A DNA stretch of 64,000 nucleotides from Herbiconiux sp. L3-i23 (GTDB lineage: Bacteria > Actinomycetota > Actinomycetes > Actinomycetales > Microbacteriaceae): assembly GCF_023734115.1 (NCBI RefSeq), contig NZ_AP025737.1, positions 1,674,001 to 1,738,000 of the forward strand. The letters run 5' to 3'. The translations under genes were made by a program, and so were the position numbers. This document shows positions 20,374-29,613 of this stretch, piece by piece. The notes under the pieces are model-generated. The model was not told where the DNA came from, did not search any database, and saw nothing but the letters and a program-made list of their open reading frames with translations. Numbering within the stretch: the first letter of the stretch is position 1; each line of letters starts with the position of its first letter.

Positions 20374-21287
20374 CAGCCGCGCGAGGCGAGACGGTGGGGC
20401 GCGGGCACGTCGGCGACGTTGATGCCGACCATCGCCTCGCCGAGCCCGCGGGACGCCTCGGTGATCACGGCCGGGTCGTCGTGGAAGGTGGTGGCCTTCA
20501 CGATGGCCGCGGCGCGCTTGGCCGGGTCGCCCGACTTGAAAATGCCCGAGCCGACGAAGACGCCGTCGGCGCCGAGCTGCATCATCATGGCCGCGTCGGC
20601 CGGGGTCGCGACGCCGCCCGCGGTGAACAGTACGACGGGCAGCTTGCCGGTCTCGGCGATCTCGACGACGAGGTCGTACGGCGCCTGCAGTTCCTTGGCG
20701 GCGACGTAGAGCTCGTCCTTCGTCATCGACTTCAAGGTGTTGATCTCGGAGGTGATCTTGCGGATGTGCTTGGTCGCCTCGGAGACGTCGCCGGTGCCGG
20801 CCTCGCCCTTCGAGCGGATCATCGCGGCACCCTCGTTGATGCGGCGCAGCGCCTCACCGAGGTTCGTCGCACCGCAGACGAAGGGGACGGTGAACTTCCA
20901 CTTGTCGATGTGGTTCACGTAGTCGGCGGGCGAGAGCACCTCGGACTCGTCGATGTAGTCGACGCCGAGGTGCTCGAGCACCTGCGCCTCGACGAAGTGG
21001 CCGATGCGCGCCTTCGCCATGACGGGGATCGACACGGCCGCGACGATCTCGTCGATCAGGTGCGGGTCGCTCATGCGGGCGACGCCGCCCTGGGCGCGGA
21101 TATCGGCAGGGACGCGCTCGAGCGCCATGACGGCGACGGCGCCGGCCTCTTCGGCGATGCGCGCCTGGTCGGCGGTGACGACGTCCATGATGACGCCGCC
21201 CTTCAGCATCTCGGCGAGGCCGCGCTTGACCCGGCTGGTGCCGGCGACTCCGTTGTTGCTGCTGTCGCTCACTGTCCCACTGCCCAT
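20370..21287 (-). CDS. pdxS: Pyridoxal 5-phosphate synthase subunit PdxS
   Basis: Builds PLP from ribose 5-phosphate, glyceraldehyde 3-phosphate and ammonia in the DXP-independent route. 305 residues of a (beta/alpha)8 barrel. [18 protein letters not shown] opens the domain, [20 protein letters not shown] carries a catalytic lysine region and [19 protein letters not shown] is the phosphate-binding loop. The ATG start at 21287 has only a weak upstream GAGAAG; GTG at 21272 is an alternative. It heads the pdxS-pdxT pair, with 93 bp between it and the HIT gene. Confidence 0.97.
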   Translation of the reverse strand: MGSGTVSDSSNNGVAGTSRVKRGLAEMLKGGVIMDVVTADQARIAEEAGAVAVMALERVPADIRAQGGVARMSDPHLIDEIVAAVSIPVMAKARIGHFVEAQVLEHLGVDYIDESEVLSPADYVNHIDKWKFTVPFVCGATNLGEALRRINEGAAMIRSKGEAGTGDVSEATKHIRKITSEINTLKSMTKDELYVAAKELQAPYDLVVEIAETGKLPVVLFTAGGVATPADAAMMMQLGADGVFVGSGIFKSGDPAKRAAAIVKATTFHDDPAVITEASRGLGEAMVGINVADVPAPHRLASRGW

Positions 21288-21380
21288 CTGTTCTTCTCGG
21301 CCTCCCGGCAGGAGGCCCGTCCGCTGTTCGCTGCCCGACCGGCGCGAAAGTCCGTTGCGCGTTTCGCGCAGTCCCCGATT

Positions 21381-21956
21381 CTACGCCTCGCGCGGGGTGG
21401 GCCACGCGTCGGCGAGCGAGCGCCTGACGTCGCCGAGCAGCTGGGGCAGCGCCTTCGTCTGCGCGATGATCGGGAAGAAGTTGGCGTCGGTCGCCCATCG
21501 CGGCACGACGTGCTGGTGCAGATGCTCCGCGATCCCGGCGCCCGCGACGCGTCCCTGGTTCATGCCGATGTTGAACCCGTCGTTGCGGGAGACCTCCCTG
21601 ATGACCCGCATCGAGGTCTGCGTGAGGCGCCCGATCTCGTCGATCTCGGCCTCGGTCGCGTCGTCATAGAGCGCAACATGGCGGTACGGGCACACCAGGA
21701 GGTGGCCCGAGTTGTAGGGGAACAGGTTCAGCAGCACGAAGGCGTGCGCGCCGCGCGCGACGATCAGGGCGTCCTCGTCAGACAGGGTCGGCGCGATGCA
21801 GAACGGGCACTCCTCCTTCGGCGGTTGCCCGCCGCTCTTGATGTACGCCATCCGGTGCGGGGTCCAGAGCCGCTGGAACGCATCGGGCACGGCGGCGAAC
21901 GAGTCGGCGGGGCGCGCGTCGACGCCCTCGGAACCGGCGGGGAGCCCGTCGGTCAT
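21381..21956 (-). CDS. HIT family hydrolase/phosphorylase
   Basis: Nucleotide-binding HIT protein of the actinobacterial branch related to Ap4A phosphorylase. 191 residues. The histidine triad EHLHQHVV places H145, H147 and H149 at the active site. CPFC at 50-53 is a zinc-type pair in this branch. [19 protein letters not shown] is the central strand region. The exact substrate is inferred from the branch only. ATG at 21956 overlaps the thrS stop codon by four bases, so it is translated with thrS, the usual actinobacterial linkage. Confidence 0.92.
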   Translation of the reverse strand: MTDGLPAGSEGVDARPADSFAAVPDAFQRLWTPHRMAYIKSGGQPPKEECPFCIAPTLSDEDALIVARGAHAFVLLNLFPYNSGHLLVCPYRHVALYDDATEAEIDEIGRLTQTSMRVIREVSRNDGFNIGMNQGRVAGAGIAEHLHQHVVPRWATDANFFPIIAQTKALPQLLGDVRRSLADAWPTPREA

Positions 21957-23998
21957 GCCAGGTCGTCCGCCGTGTTCACCAGCAGGTGCTCGTCGATCGA
22001 CCGACGGATGAGGGCGATCGCCTCGTCGACGGGCACACCGTTGCGCTGGGAACCGTCGCGGAAGCGGAAGCTGACCGCGCCCGCGGCTCGATCCTCATCG
22101 CCCGCGATGAGCTGGAACGGCACCTTGGCCTTGGTGTGGGTGCGGATCTTCTTCTGCATCCGGTCGTCGGAGTCGTCGAGCTCCGCGCGCACGCCCGCCT
22201 TCTTCAGTGTGGCGACGACTCCGGCGAGGTAGTCGGCGTACTCCTCGGCGACCGGGATGGCGACGACCTGCGAGGGCGACAGCCACACCGGGAACGCGCC
22301 GGCGTAGTGCTCGAGCAGCACGCCGAAGAAGCGCTCCACCGATCCGAAGAGGGCGCGGTGGATCATCACGGGACGCTGGCGGCTGCCGTCGGGCGCCGTG
22401 TACTCGAGACCGAAGCGCTCAGGCAGGTTGAAGTCGAGCTGCACGGTGGACATCTGCCAGGTGCGGCCGATCGCGTCGCGCGCCTGCACCGAGATCTTGG
22501 GTCCGTAGAACGCCGCGCCGCCCGGGTCGGGAACGAGCTCGAGTCCGGATGCGGCGGCGACCTCGGCGAGGGTGGCGGTGGCCTGCTCCCACACCTCGTC
22601 GCCGCCGACGTACTTCTCGGGGTCCTTCGTCGAGAGCTCGAGGTAGAAGTCGGTGAGGCCGTAGTCACGCAAGAGCGAGAGCACGAAGTTCAACGTGCCG
22701 GTCAGCTCCTCCTTCATCTTCTCCTGGGAGGTGAAGATGTGGGCGTCGTCCTGCGTCATGCCGCGCACACGGGTGAGGCCGTGGATGACACCCGACTTCT
22801 CGTAGCGGTAGACCGACCCGAACTCGAAGGTGCGCATCGGCAGTTCCCGGTAGCTGCGTGCCCGCGACCGGTAGATGAGGATGTGCATCGGGCAGTTCAT
22901 GGGCTTCAGGTAGTAGTCCGCGCCCTGTCGCGTGATGTTGCCCGCCTCGTCGTGCGCCTCGTCGAGGTGCATCGCGGGGAACATGCCATCGGCGTACCAG
23001 TCGAGATGCCCCGAGATCTCGTACAGCGTGCCCTTGGTGATGTGCGGGGTCCAGACGAAGTCGTACCCCTCCTCCTCATGCCGGCGACGGGAGTGGTCCT
23101 CCATCTCCTTGCGGATGATGCCGCCGTTCGGATGGAACACCGCGAGGCCGGAGCCGATCTCGTCGGGGAAGGAGAACAGGTCCATTTCGGAGCCGAGCTT
23201 GCGGTGGTCGCGCTTCGCGGCCTCGTCGAGTCGGGCCTGGTACGCACGGAGGTCGTCCTTGCTCGCCCACGCCGTGCCGTAGATGCGCTGCAGCTGCTTG
23301 TTCTTCTCGCTGCCACGCCAGTATGCGGCGGCGACGCGGGACAGAGCCCAGCCGTTCTGGATCAGACGGGTGCTCGGCAGGTGGGGTCCGCGGCAGAGGT
23401 CCCGCCAGATCACATCGCCCGACTTGGGGTCGACGTTCTCGTAGACGGTCAGCTCTCCCCCGCCGACCTCGACCGATTCGCCGCTGTCTCCGTCGACACT
23501 GTCTTCTTCGACGCTGTCGGCAGCACCCTTGAGGCCGATCAGCTCGAGCTTGTACGGCTCACCGGCGAAGAGTTCGCGCGCCTCGGCCTCGCTGACGACA
23601 CGGCGTTCGAAACGCTGGCCGGCGCGCTGGATGCGCTCCATCTCCTTCGAGAACGCCTTCAGGTCCTCGGGAGTGAAGGGCTCCTCGACGTCGAAGTCGA
23701 AGTAGAAGCCGTCCGTGACGGGCGGCCCGATGCCGAGTCTGGCCTCGGGGTTGATCGACTGCACAGCCTGGGCGAGCACGTGCGCGGTCGAGTGGCGCAG
23801 GATGTAGAGCCCGTCGGGCGACTCGATGGTGACGGGCGTGACTTCGTCGCCCTCGGCGACCTCGCGCGCGAGGTCGAGCAGCGCGCCGCCGATGCGCATC
23901 GCCACGACGGAACGGTCGCCGGCGAACAACTCCGCGCCCGTTGTCGCCTCACTCGCGATCACCGTTGCTGCGGGCGTGAGTGGTGCGTTCTCGGACAC
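21953..23998 (-). CDS. thrS: Threonine-tRNA ligase
   Basis: Charges tRNA-Thr. 681 residues with an N-terminal TGS domain (about 20-80), the editing domain with [11 protein letters not shown] and H-x3-H geometry, the class II core ([55 protein letters not shown]) and the anticodon-binding C-terminus ([18 protein letters not shown]). A short acidic Ser/Asp-rich insert sits near residues 165-180. GTG at 23998 follows GAGAGGA by about a dozen bases. It is first in the thrS-HIT pair. No T-box or other leader element was recognised upstream. Confidence 0.97.
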   Translation of the reverse strand: MSENAPLTPAATVIASEATTGAELFAGDRSVVAMRIGGALLDLAREVAEGDEVTPVTIESPDGLYILRHSTAHVLAQAVQSINPEARLGIGPPVTDGFYFDFDVEEPFTPEDLKAFSKEMERIQRAGQRFERRVVSEAEARELFAGEPYKLELIGLKGAADSVEEDSVDGDSGESVEVGGGELTVYENVDPKSGDVIWRDLCRGPHLPSTRLIQNGWALSRVAAAYWRGSEKNKQLQRIYGTAWASKDDLRAYQARLDEAAKRDHRKLGSEMDLFSFPDEIGSGLAVFHPNGGIIRKEMEDHSRRRHEEEGYDFVWTPHITKGTLYEISGHLDWYADGMFPAMHLDEAHDEAGNITRQGADYYLKPMNCPMHILIYRSRARSYRELPMRTFEFGSVYRYEKSGVIHGLTRVRGMTQDDAHIFTSQEKMKEELTGTLNFVLSLLRDYGLTDFYLELSTKDPEKYVGGDEVWEQATATLAEVAAASGLELVPDPGGAAFYGPKISVQARDAIGRTWQMSTVQLDFNLPERFGLEYTAPDGSRQRPVMIHRALFGSVERFFGVLLEHYAGAFPVWLSPSQVVAIPVAEEYADYLAGVVATLKKAGVRAELDDSDDRMQKKIRTHTKAKVPFQLIAGDEDRAAGAVSFRFRDGSQRNGVPVDEAIALIRRSIDEHLLVNTADDLA

Positions 23999-24110
23999 GG
24001 CGGTAGGGATCCTCTCGAGCGGCGGTCTGCAAGCAACTGTAGCCGCGCGCGAGGGATCGCCCGGTGCCGTCGGACCGCCGGGCGGCGGACGACGCGTCAG
24101 CCGGAAGGAT

Positions 24111-24407
24111 TCAGCGCACCCCGATGGCGTGACGGTTGTTGATGTCGCGCACCTGCCAGCGCAGCGAGATCAGGTCGACGATCGTGCCGATGCCGAAGAC
24201 CCCGAAGGTGAGCAGGTACACGACGGCGCGGACCGGACGTCCGAGGTAGAAGTGCTGGATGCCGAACAGCCCGATGAGGCCGAGCAGCATGAACGCGTAC
24301 GCGCTCGAGAGGGACTTGGCGGGCAACCAGGCGTCGAACGGGTGGTCGCCCTGATGCGGATAAAAGCGTTCTAATGCGGGCGCGAAGGCCTCAGCCGTTT
24401 GGGTCAC
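24111..24407 (-). CDS. TM2 domain membrane protein
   Basis: 98 residues with two transmembrane helices joined by a short turn, the TM2 fold: [23 protein letters not shown], then [20 protein letters not shown]. The GxxxxQHFYLGR and D-x-I/L signatures are typical. A Pro/His-rich cytoplasmic head of about 40 residues precedes the domain. The function of bacterial TM2 proteins is unknown. GTG at 24407 is supported by AAGGAA six bases before it; a much longer in-frame extension upstream has no such support. Confidence 0.85.
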   Translation of the reverse strand: MTQTAEAFAPALERFYPHQGDHPFDAWLPAKSLSSAYAFMLLGLIGLFGIQHFYLGRPVRAVVYLLTFGVFGIGTIVDLISLRWQVRDINNRHAIGVR

Positions 24408-24712
24408 GGGTGTTCCTTTCGGGTTTCGCCGGACACGATAAGAGCTGCGATCAGGCGAAAAGACTTCCCACTTCGGGTGGCAGTCCTCCATTATGAGGAC
24501 AGGATCTGCAAAACGCCTAATAGACCAGCCCTTCCTGTTTCGCGGTCGCGCGTGGCGCGCGCTCAGGAGAATCATTACTCCCTGGTCAATACCAGCTTTC
24601 GGGGGCGCGCTCGGAACGGGGCGTCGCTCAAGGCCTGCTCAGCGTCTTTCCACTCAGCTTCCAGCGAGTGTCGTAAAGCTAAGACCATTCGACAACGGAA
24701 GTGAGGTTTGCG
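24408..24712. other. 305-bp divergent intergenic region, lower GC
   Basis: No gene is visible. It separates the TM2 gene (minus) from csbD (plus) and is visibly richer in A and T than its surroundings, with stretches such as CATTATGAGGACAGG and AATCATTACTCCC. It should hold both promoters, but I could not fix a -10/-35 pair or an operator with confidence. A small RNA gene cannot be excluded. Confidence 0.4.
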
Positions 24713-24886
24713 ATGGGCATCGGAGACAAGATCGAGAACGCCGCCGAGAAGCTGACCGGCCAGGCGAAGGAGAAGGTCGGCGAGCACCGCGGCGATGAGG
24801 ACCTCGCCGCCGAGGGCCGCACCGACCAGGGCAAGGCCGACCTCAAGCAGGCGGGCGAGAAGATCAAGGACGCCTTCAAGAACTGA
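24713..24886 (+). CDS. CsbD family stress-response protein
   Basis: 57 residues, extremely rich in Lys, Glu, Ala and Gly, with the family pattern GDKIENAAEKLTGQAKEKVG, D/EDLAAEGRTDQGKAD and a terminal helix. CsbD in Bacillus is a general-stress protein under SigB; the molecular role is unknown. ATG at 24713 has GAGG six bases upstream and gives the usual MGIGDKIEN start. A strong terminator follows after 14 bp, so it is a single-gene unit. Confidence 0.92.
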   Translation: MGIGDKIENAAEKLTGQAKEKVGEHRGDEDLAAEGRTDQGKADLKQAGEKIKDAFKN

Positions 24887-24900
24887 TCACCTGAGTGATC

Positions 24901-24932
24901 GAAGGGGAGGCCGCGGAAGCGGCCTCCCCTTC
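24901..24932. terminator. Bidirectional terminator between csbD and MFS gene
   Basis: GAAGGGGAGGCCGC / GCGGCCTCCCCTTC, a perfect 14-bp stem with loop GGAA. It lies between convergent genes and can serve both. Confidence 0.85.
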
Positions 24933-24983
24933 TGCATGCCCGGTTCGGGCAGCGCCGCCGCCTCCATCCGGTCGAGAATCGAT

Positions 24984-26174
24984 TCAGTCGAGGATCGGCG
25001 GCGCCTGCCGCGGGTAGAGGATCAGGATGCCGGCGGAGACGACCCACGCCGCACCGACGAGAGCGATCAGGAGAGCGGCCGAGATCCCAGCGCTCAGTCC
25101 GGCGATCGCCGCGCCGACGGCTCCGGCCGTCGCCCGGAGTCCGGCACCGACCGTGAACACCTGAGACCTGACCGCTGCGGCACTCTGCTGCTTGCGCAGC
25201 AGCAGCATCGCCGCGGTCGCCGGAGCGGAGGCGAAACCGGCGGCCGCGGCGGCGGCGAGAGTGAGCACCGTCCCCGGGTGCAATGCCAGGACGAGCGTGA
25301 ACACTCCGGTGGCGAGGAACCCGCCCAGCATCACCGAGATGGGCGCGAACCGGGTCGAGCTGGTCGCGGTGGCCGCGATCGATCCGACGAGAGCGCCGAT
25401 GGAGAAGGCGGTCACGATCCACGTCCCCTCCCCCGGGTCGGCACCGCTCTGCAACGCCAGCGCGATCGCCGCGACGGGAAGCGCCCCCTGACCCAACTGG
25501 GTGAGAGTGCCCGACCACGTGATGACCGCGAGCGGACGGTGACGCACGAGGTAGGCGAGGCCGCGGCCGATCTCGCCAGCGAGCCCGGCCGGATGTTCGG
25601 AACGGGACCGGGCGGTCAGATGCACGGCGAAGGCCGCGACCGCACTGATCGCCGCGGCCACTGCGAGGGCGATCATCGCGACTCGCGCATCCGCGACGGC
25701 GATGAGGAGGGAGGCGAGTGCGGGCCCGCCGACCCCTGCCACGTTGTACGACAGGGCGTCCAACGCGTAGGCCCGTCTCTCGTCCTCGACGATCTCGCCG
25801 ACCACGCTCGACAACCCGCCCATGAAGAACGGGGTGAAGCACCCCGCAGCGATCAGCGCGACCGCAGCGAGCACGACGGGGACGACGCCGATCAGTGCGG
25901 TCACGGCGAACGCGGCGGCGGTGACGAGCGCAGAGGCGAGGATCAGGCGTCGGGGACGTCGTGCGCGGTCGAGAGCGGCGCCGGCGAGCGGGGCGACGAT
26001 GATCGACGGCGCGAGCGAGGCCGCGACGAGCAGCCCGCCGGGCGCGATGCTGCCGAGCTGCTGCACCGCCAGGACCGGGAGCGCGACGGTGATGCCGGAG
26101 CTCGCGAGCCGGACGGGGATCGACGCGGCGAGGTAGGAGGACGCCCCTCGACCGGTGCGGGAGGCGTTCATCAC
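24984..26174 (-). CDS. MFS transporter
   Basis: 396-residue major facilitator with about twelve hydrophobic segments, very rich in Ala. The loop after helix 2 reads GAALDRARRPRRLILASAL, matching the MFS G-x3-D-R-x-R-R motif. LRKQQSAAAVRSQVFTVGAG marks a later loop. The substrate cannot be told. I chose GTG at 26174, immediately followed by ATG, because TATCGT lies exactly six bases before it and no ribosome binding site is present. It is divergent from the gene at 26252, with a LexA-type box between the two. Confidence 0.85.
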   Translation of the reverse strand: MMNASRTGRGASSYLAASIPVRLASSGITVALPVLAVQQLGSIAPGGLLVAASLAPSIIVAPLAGAALDRARRPRRLILASALVTAAAFAVTALIGVVPVVLAAVALIAAGCFTPFFMGGLSSVVGEIVEDERRAYALDALSYNVAGVGGPALASLLIAVADARVAMIALAVAAAISAVAAFAVHLTARSRSEHPAGLAGEIGRGLAYLVRHRPLAVITWSGTLTQLGQGALPVAAIALALQSGADPGEGTWIVTAFSIGALVGSIAATATSSTRFAPISVMLGGFLATGVFTLVLALHPGTVLTLAAAAAAGFASAPATAAMLLLRKQQSAAAVRSQVFTVGAGLRATAGAVGAAIAGLSAGISAALLIALVGAAWVVSAGILILYPRQAPPILD

Positions 26175-26224
26175 CCACTGACGATAGCTCCGCCGATATC
26201 CGCCACCCATCACCGGCGCGTCAT

Positions 26225-26240
26225 TCGAACGTTTGTTCTA
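26225..26240 (+). promoter_or_regulatory. LexA (SOS) box overlapping promoter of 94-residue protein gene
   Basis: TCGAACGTTTGTTCTA has the complete GAAC-N4-GTTC core and fifteen of sixteen bases of the mycobacterial-type consensus TCGAACRNNNGTTCGA. Its last two bases are the first two of TAATGT (26239-26244), the likely -10, which lies seven bases before the ATG at 26252. Repressor binding would block this promoter directly. Confidence 0.7.
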
Positions 26241-26251
26241 ATGTCGCATCC

Positions 26252-26536
26252 ATGGCGAGAGGTGCGTGGCCCGAGCGGTCGTGGCATCCCCTGCTCGCCG
26301 CGGTGGAACCGTCGGCGGGCAGCTGGGAGATGCGCGACGAACGGGGCCGGGTGTACGGCATCATCCGCATCGTCCGCATCGGCGACGAAGTCGGGTACAA
26401 GGCCGAGTACGTCGACCGTGACGGCATCCGGATCCTCGTCGGATACCGCACGAACCTCGCGGCCGCCTGCCTGCACGTGCATTGGCGCTTCATCGCCGAC
26501 CACGCCCCGCGAGGCGGGGTGAACGGCCGCCGCTGA
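26252..26536 (+). CDS. Small conserved hypothetical protein under probable SOS control
   Basis: 94 residues: ARGAWPERSWHPLLAAVE, then GSWEMRDERGRVYGIIRIVR and a C-terminal half with RTNLAAACLHVHWRFIA. It looks like one small soluble beta-rich domain with no signal peptide, membrane segment or metal motif. I recognise no characterised family; similar small proteins appear to be common in Microbacteriaceae. The ATG follows TAATGT by seven bases and has no ribosome binding site, so a leaderless mRNA is likely. The LexA box on its promoter suggests induction by DNA damage. Confidence 0.75.
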   Translation: MARGAWPERSWHPLLAAVEPSAGSWEMRDERGRVYGIIRIVRIGDEVGYKAEYVDRDGIRILVGYRTNLAAACLHVHWRFIADHAPRGGVNGRR

Positions 26537-26602
26537 CGTCGGAGTCGGCGATTCGCAGTCAGCGAAACACCCCCGCCTGCACTCGTCGCAAACTTGCAGC
26601 GC

Positions 26603-26616
26603 GTGTAACATTGCAC
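26603..26616 (+). promoter_or_regulatory. Imperfect palindrome before DHA2 transporter gene
   Basis: GTGTAACATTGCAC is ten-of-fourteen symmetric and lies 101 bp before the start of the drug-efflux-type transporter. It is a weak candidate for the operator of the TetR protein encoded downstream of the transporter. Confidence 0.3.
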
Positions 26617-26716
26617 GGTAAGCAAGGTGCTCCCGCCGATGTCGGCTCTCCGGCGAAGCCGGACGCCCTCAGACTTCGGCGCCTGCGACCTCCACTTCTT
26701 CTCACAAGGGAAACGC

Positions 26717-28852
26717 ATGGCTACAGACGCTCCGACCAGGGAGCACGGCGGCACGGCAGCGTCCGCCGGTTCGACCCCGGTGATGACCCACCGTCAGATC
26801 CTCCTCGTCATCTACGGCCTCATGGCCGCGATGTTCCTCTCCGCCCTCGGGCAGACGGTCTTCGGCACCGCGATTCGAACGATCGGCGACGACCTGCACG
26901 GACTCGACCAGCAGGCGTGGGTGACGACGGCCTTCCTCATCACCTCCACGATCACGACGCCGATCTACGGCAAGCTGTCCGACATCTTCGGCCGCCGGCC
27001 GCTCTTCATCGTCGGCATCTCGATCTTCATCGTCGGTTCGGTCCTGTCCGCGTTCTCGACCTCGATGCTGATGCTGGCCGCGTTCCGCGCCTTCCAGGGC
27101 ATCGGCGCCGGTGCGCTCATGTCGTTGCCGCTCGCGATCATGGGCGACATGCTCGCCCCGCGTGAGCGCGCCAAGTACCAGGGTTACTTCCTCGCCGTGT
27201 TCGGCATCTCCTCCGTCATCGGCCCCCTGGTCGGCGGCCTGTTCGCCGGTACCGACGAGATCCTCTTCATCGACGGATGGCGCTGGGTGCTGCTGATCAA
27301 TTTGCCCCTCGGCCTCATCGCACTCGCCATGGTGATGGCCTTCCTGCACCTGCCGAAGTTCGGCGACCGCCGGTCGACGCGCATCGACTGGTGGGGAGCC
27401 ACCGCCGTCATCGTCACGCTCGTTCCGCTGCTGCTCGTCGCCGAGCAGGGACGCGAATGGGGCTGGGGATCACCGATCGCGATCGCCTGCTACGCGCTGG
27501 GGGTCATCGGACTGGTCGCCTTCCTCATCATCGAGACCCGTCTCGGTGACGACGCGATCATCCCGATCAAGCTGTTCAAGTCGGGCGTGTTCTCGATGGC
27601 GACCGTGCTGTCGTTCCTCGTCGGCTTCGCGATGTTCGGCGCGATGCTCACCATCCCGCTCTACCTCCAGATCGTGATCGGCCTGACGCCGACCGAAGCC
27701 GGTTTCGCGACCCTGCCCCTCGTGCTCGGTCTCATGATCGCGTCGATCGCATCCGGCCAGATCGTCGCGAGGACCGGCAAGTACCGCATCTTCCCGGTCA
27801 CCGGCACCGCATTCACCGCGGTCGGCTTCTTCCTGCTGACCTTCATGTCGATCGACACCCCGCTGTGGTTCCTGTTCCTCGGCATGTTCCTCATCGGTTT
27901 CGGCCTCGGACAGCTGATGCAGACCCTGACCCTCGCCAGCCAGAGCGCCGTCGAGGCCCGCGACATGGGTGTGGCGACGAGTGCCGCCACGTTCTTCCGT
28001 CAGATCGGTGGAACCCTCGGCACCGCCGTACTCCTCTCCGTCCTGTTCTCGCTCGTCCCGGGCAGCATCAGCACGTCGATGCAGAACGAGGACGACCTGA
28101 CCGCCGCTCTCGACGCCGCACTCACCCCTGAGGTGGCCTCCGCCCCGGCGAACGCGGGCATCATGGAGCAGATCTGGACGCCGATCACCGAGCCGGTGAC
28201 CGCGAACGTCCAGTCGGCCCTCGACGAGGGAACCGCCGCGGCGACGCAGGCGGCCGACGCCGCCGTGACCGAGCAGGTGACCGCGGCCGTGCAGCAGCAG
28301 GTCGACGCGGGCGTCATCCCCGCCGCCGCAGCCCAGCAGGTCATCGACCAGCAGGTGGCCGCCGCGACCCCCGCCGCGGAGGAGCAGGCGCTCACCGCCG
28401 CGGCCGAGCAGGCGAACGCCACGGTGGTCGACGGGCGTCTCGCCATCGACTACAGCGACGAGGCGCAGCGCGAAGCGATCGTCGCCCAGGTGGTGCCGAC
28501 CATCGTCGATCAGCTCAAGGAGGGCGGCGACTCGTCCGAGACGAACGCCTCGGTGAGCGACACGTCCTTCCTGAACGGTGCCGACAGCCGTCTCACCCGT
28601 CCGTTCCTGTCGGGCTTCAACGCCTCGACCCTGGCGATCTTCTGGATCGGTCTCGGCGTGGTGCTGCTCGCCTTCGTGCTGACGCTGTTCTTCAAGACGC
28701 CGCCGCTGCGTCAGAAGTCGGCTCTGCAGGAGCAGGCGGACAAGGCCGGCGGCATCGCCGACCTCGAGGCGGAGGCCGTCGCCGCCGCCAACATGACGGG
28801 CGCGCTCATCGAGCCCAACACCAGCACCGGTTCGGTTCCCGTCCGCCGGTGA
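26717..28852 (+). CDS. DHA2-type MFS drug exporter with long extracytoplasmic loop
   Basis: 711 residues, 14-helix EmrB/QacA type. The N-terminal half carries GQTVFGTAIRTIGDDLHG, the loop KLSDIFGRRPLFIVG and motif C-like GISSVIGPLVGGLF. An unusual segment of about 200 residues (roughly 460-660) before the last transmembrane helix is hydrophilic and very rich in Ala, Gln, Val and Thr. It repeats AAxxQVxxQQ-like units, for example VTAAVQQQVDAGVIPAAAAQ. ATG at 26717 has AAGGGA upstream; longer in-frame starts are rejected. The substrate is unknown. The TetR gene downstream is probably its regulator. Confidence 0.9.
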   Translation: MATDAPTREHGGTAASAGSTPVMTHRQILLVIYGLMAAMFLSALGQTVFGTAIRTIGDDLHGLDQQAWVTTAFLITSTITTPIYGKLSDIFGRRPLFIVGISIFIVGSVLSAFSTSMLMLAAFRAFQGIGAGALMSLPLAIMGDMLAPRERAKYQGYFLAVFGISSVIGPLVGGLFAGTDEILFIDGWRWVLLINLPLGLIALAMVMAFLHLPKFGDRRSTRIDWWGATAVIVTLVPLLLVAEQGREWGWGSPIAIACYALGVIGLVAFLIIETRLGDDAIIPIKLFKSGVFSMATVLSFLVGFAMFGAMLTIPLYLQIVIGLTPTEAGFATLPLVLGLMIASIASGQIVARTGKYRIFPVTGTAFTAVGFFLLTFMSIDTPLWFLFLGMFLIGFGLGQLMQTLTLASQSAVEARDMGVATSAATFFRQIGGTLGTAVLLSVLFSLVPGSISTSMQNEDDLTAALDAALTPEVASAPANAGIMEQIWTPITEPVTANVQSALDEGTAAATQAADAAVTEQVTAAVQQQVDAGVIPAAAAQQVIDQQVAAATPAAEEQALTAAAEQANATVVDGRLAIDYSDEAQREAIVAQVVPTIVDQLKEGGDSSETNASVSDTSFLNGADSRLTRPFLSGFNASTLAIFWIGLGVVLLAFVLTLFFKTPPLRQKSALQEQADKAGGIADLEAEAVAAANMTGALIEPNTSTGSVPVRR

Positions 28853-28857
28853 CCGCG

Positions 28858-28891
28858 AACGGCCGGGCGTCTCGTCCGACGCCCGGCCGTT
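28858..28891 (+). terminator. Terminator after DHA2 transporter gene
   Basis: AACGGCCGGGCGTC / GACGCCCGGCCGTT, perfect 14-bp stem with loop TCGTCC, followed by TTCGG. It lies five bases after the transporter stop codon and should separate transporter and tetR expression. Confidence 0.8.
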
Positions 28892-28892
28892 T

Positions 28893-28962
28893 CGGCCGCA
28901 GTTCTTCCGCCACAGTTCTTCCACCACAGTTCTTCGGCCACAGTTCGTCCACCACAATGGAG
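28893..28962 (+). repeat. Five tandem 14-bp units upstream of tetR
   Basis: Units start at 28893, 28907, 28921, 28935 and 28949, with consensus CCRCCACAGTTCTT. The first four keep CAGTTC; the fifth decays to CACAATGGAG, whose GGAG forms the ribosome binding site of the tetR gene at 28968. The block fills the whole space between the terminator and the tetR start. Confidence 0.8.
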
Positions 28963-28967
28963 TCCTC

Positions 28968-29582
28968 GTGAGTATCAGCGAATCCGATCCCGCTCTCACC
29001 ACCGGTCCGATCACCACCGGCGGCGCGACGGGCCTGCGCGAGCGTAAGAAGCAGCTCACCTGGCAGGCGATCCATGAAGCCGCCCTTCGTCTCGTCGCCG
29101 AGCAGGGTCTCGACGGAGTCACGGTCGAGGCGATCTGCGCCGAGGCGGATGTCTCCCCTCGCACGTTCTTCAACTACTTCTCCTCGAAGGCCGCCGCAGC
29201 CCTCGGGCTGCCGCCGACTGCAGTGGGAGACGAGGCGCGCGAGGAGTTCCGGACCACCTCGAAGCCGCTGATCGACGCGGTCTGCGATCTCGTCGCCGCG
29301 ACGGCCCGCATGGTGAGTGACCGCGAGACCCGAAGAGGGCTGATCCGCCGCGAGCCCGAACTGATGGGCGTTCTGCTGCGCTGGATGGCCGGCCTTCGAC
29401 ATGATCTCGTGGAGGTCGTGTCGGAACGCTACGACGAGGTCACCGCTGGCCGGGCCGTCACCCTGGTGATGGGCGCGCTGATCGACTCGATCCGCGACCG
29501 CCGCAGCAGCACCGTCCCCGAGCTCGCCGCACGCCTCCGAGAGTCGATCACCGCCATGGTCGCCCTCGTCGACCACCCCTGA
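28968..29582 (+). CDS. TetR family transcriptional regulator
   Basis: 204 residues. The helix-turn-helix domain is preceded by a 20-residue Thr/Gly-rich head and runs from about residue 25 to 72, with AICAEADVSPRTFFNYFSSK as the recognition part. FFNYFxSKxxA is typical of regulators of drug and fatty-acid efflux systems. The C-terminal domain (about 85-200) is helical and Arg-rich. The GTG start is supported by GGAG five bases before it. It follows the DHA2 exporter on the same strand and is its likely repressor, but is separated from it by a terminator and a tandem repeat. Confidence 0.9.
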   Translation: MSISESDPALTTGPITTGGATGLRERKKQLTWQAIHEAALRLVAEQGLDGVTVEAICAEADVSPRTFFNYFSSKAAAALGLPPTAVGDEAREEFRTTSKPLIDAVCDLVAATARMVSDRETRRGLIRREPELMGVLLRWMAGLRHDLVEVVSERYDEVTAGRAVTLVMGALIDSIRDRRSSTVPELAARLRESITAMVALVDHP

Positions 29583-29613
29583 ACTCGTCTGGTCCGTCGG
29601 TCTCCCGCGGAGC

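Noticed and set aside
28893-28962. Tandem units considered as a CRISPR array
   Set aside because: Units of 14 bp are directly adjacent with no unique spacers, and no cas gene is present.
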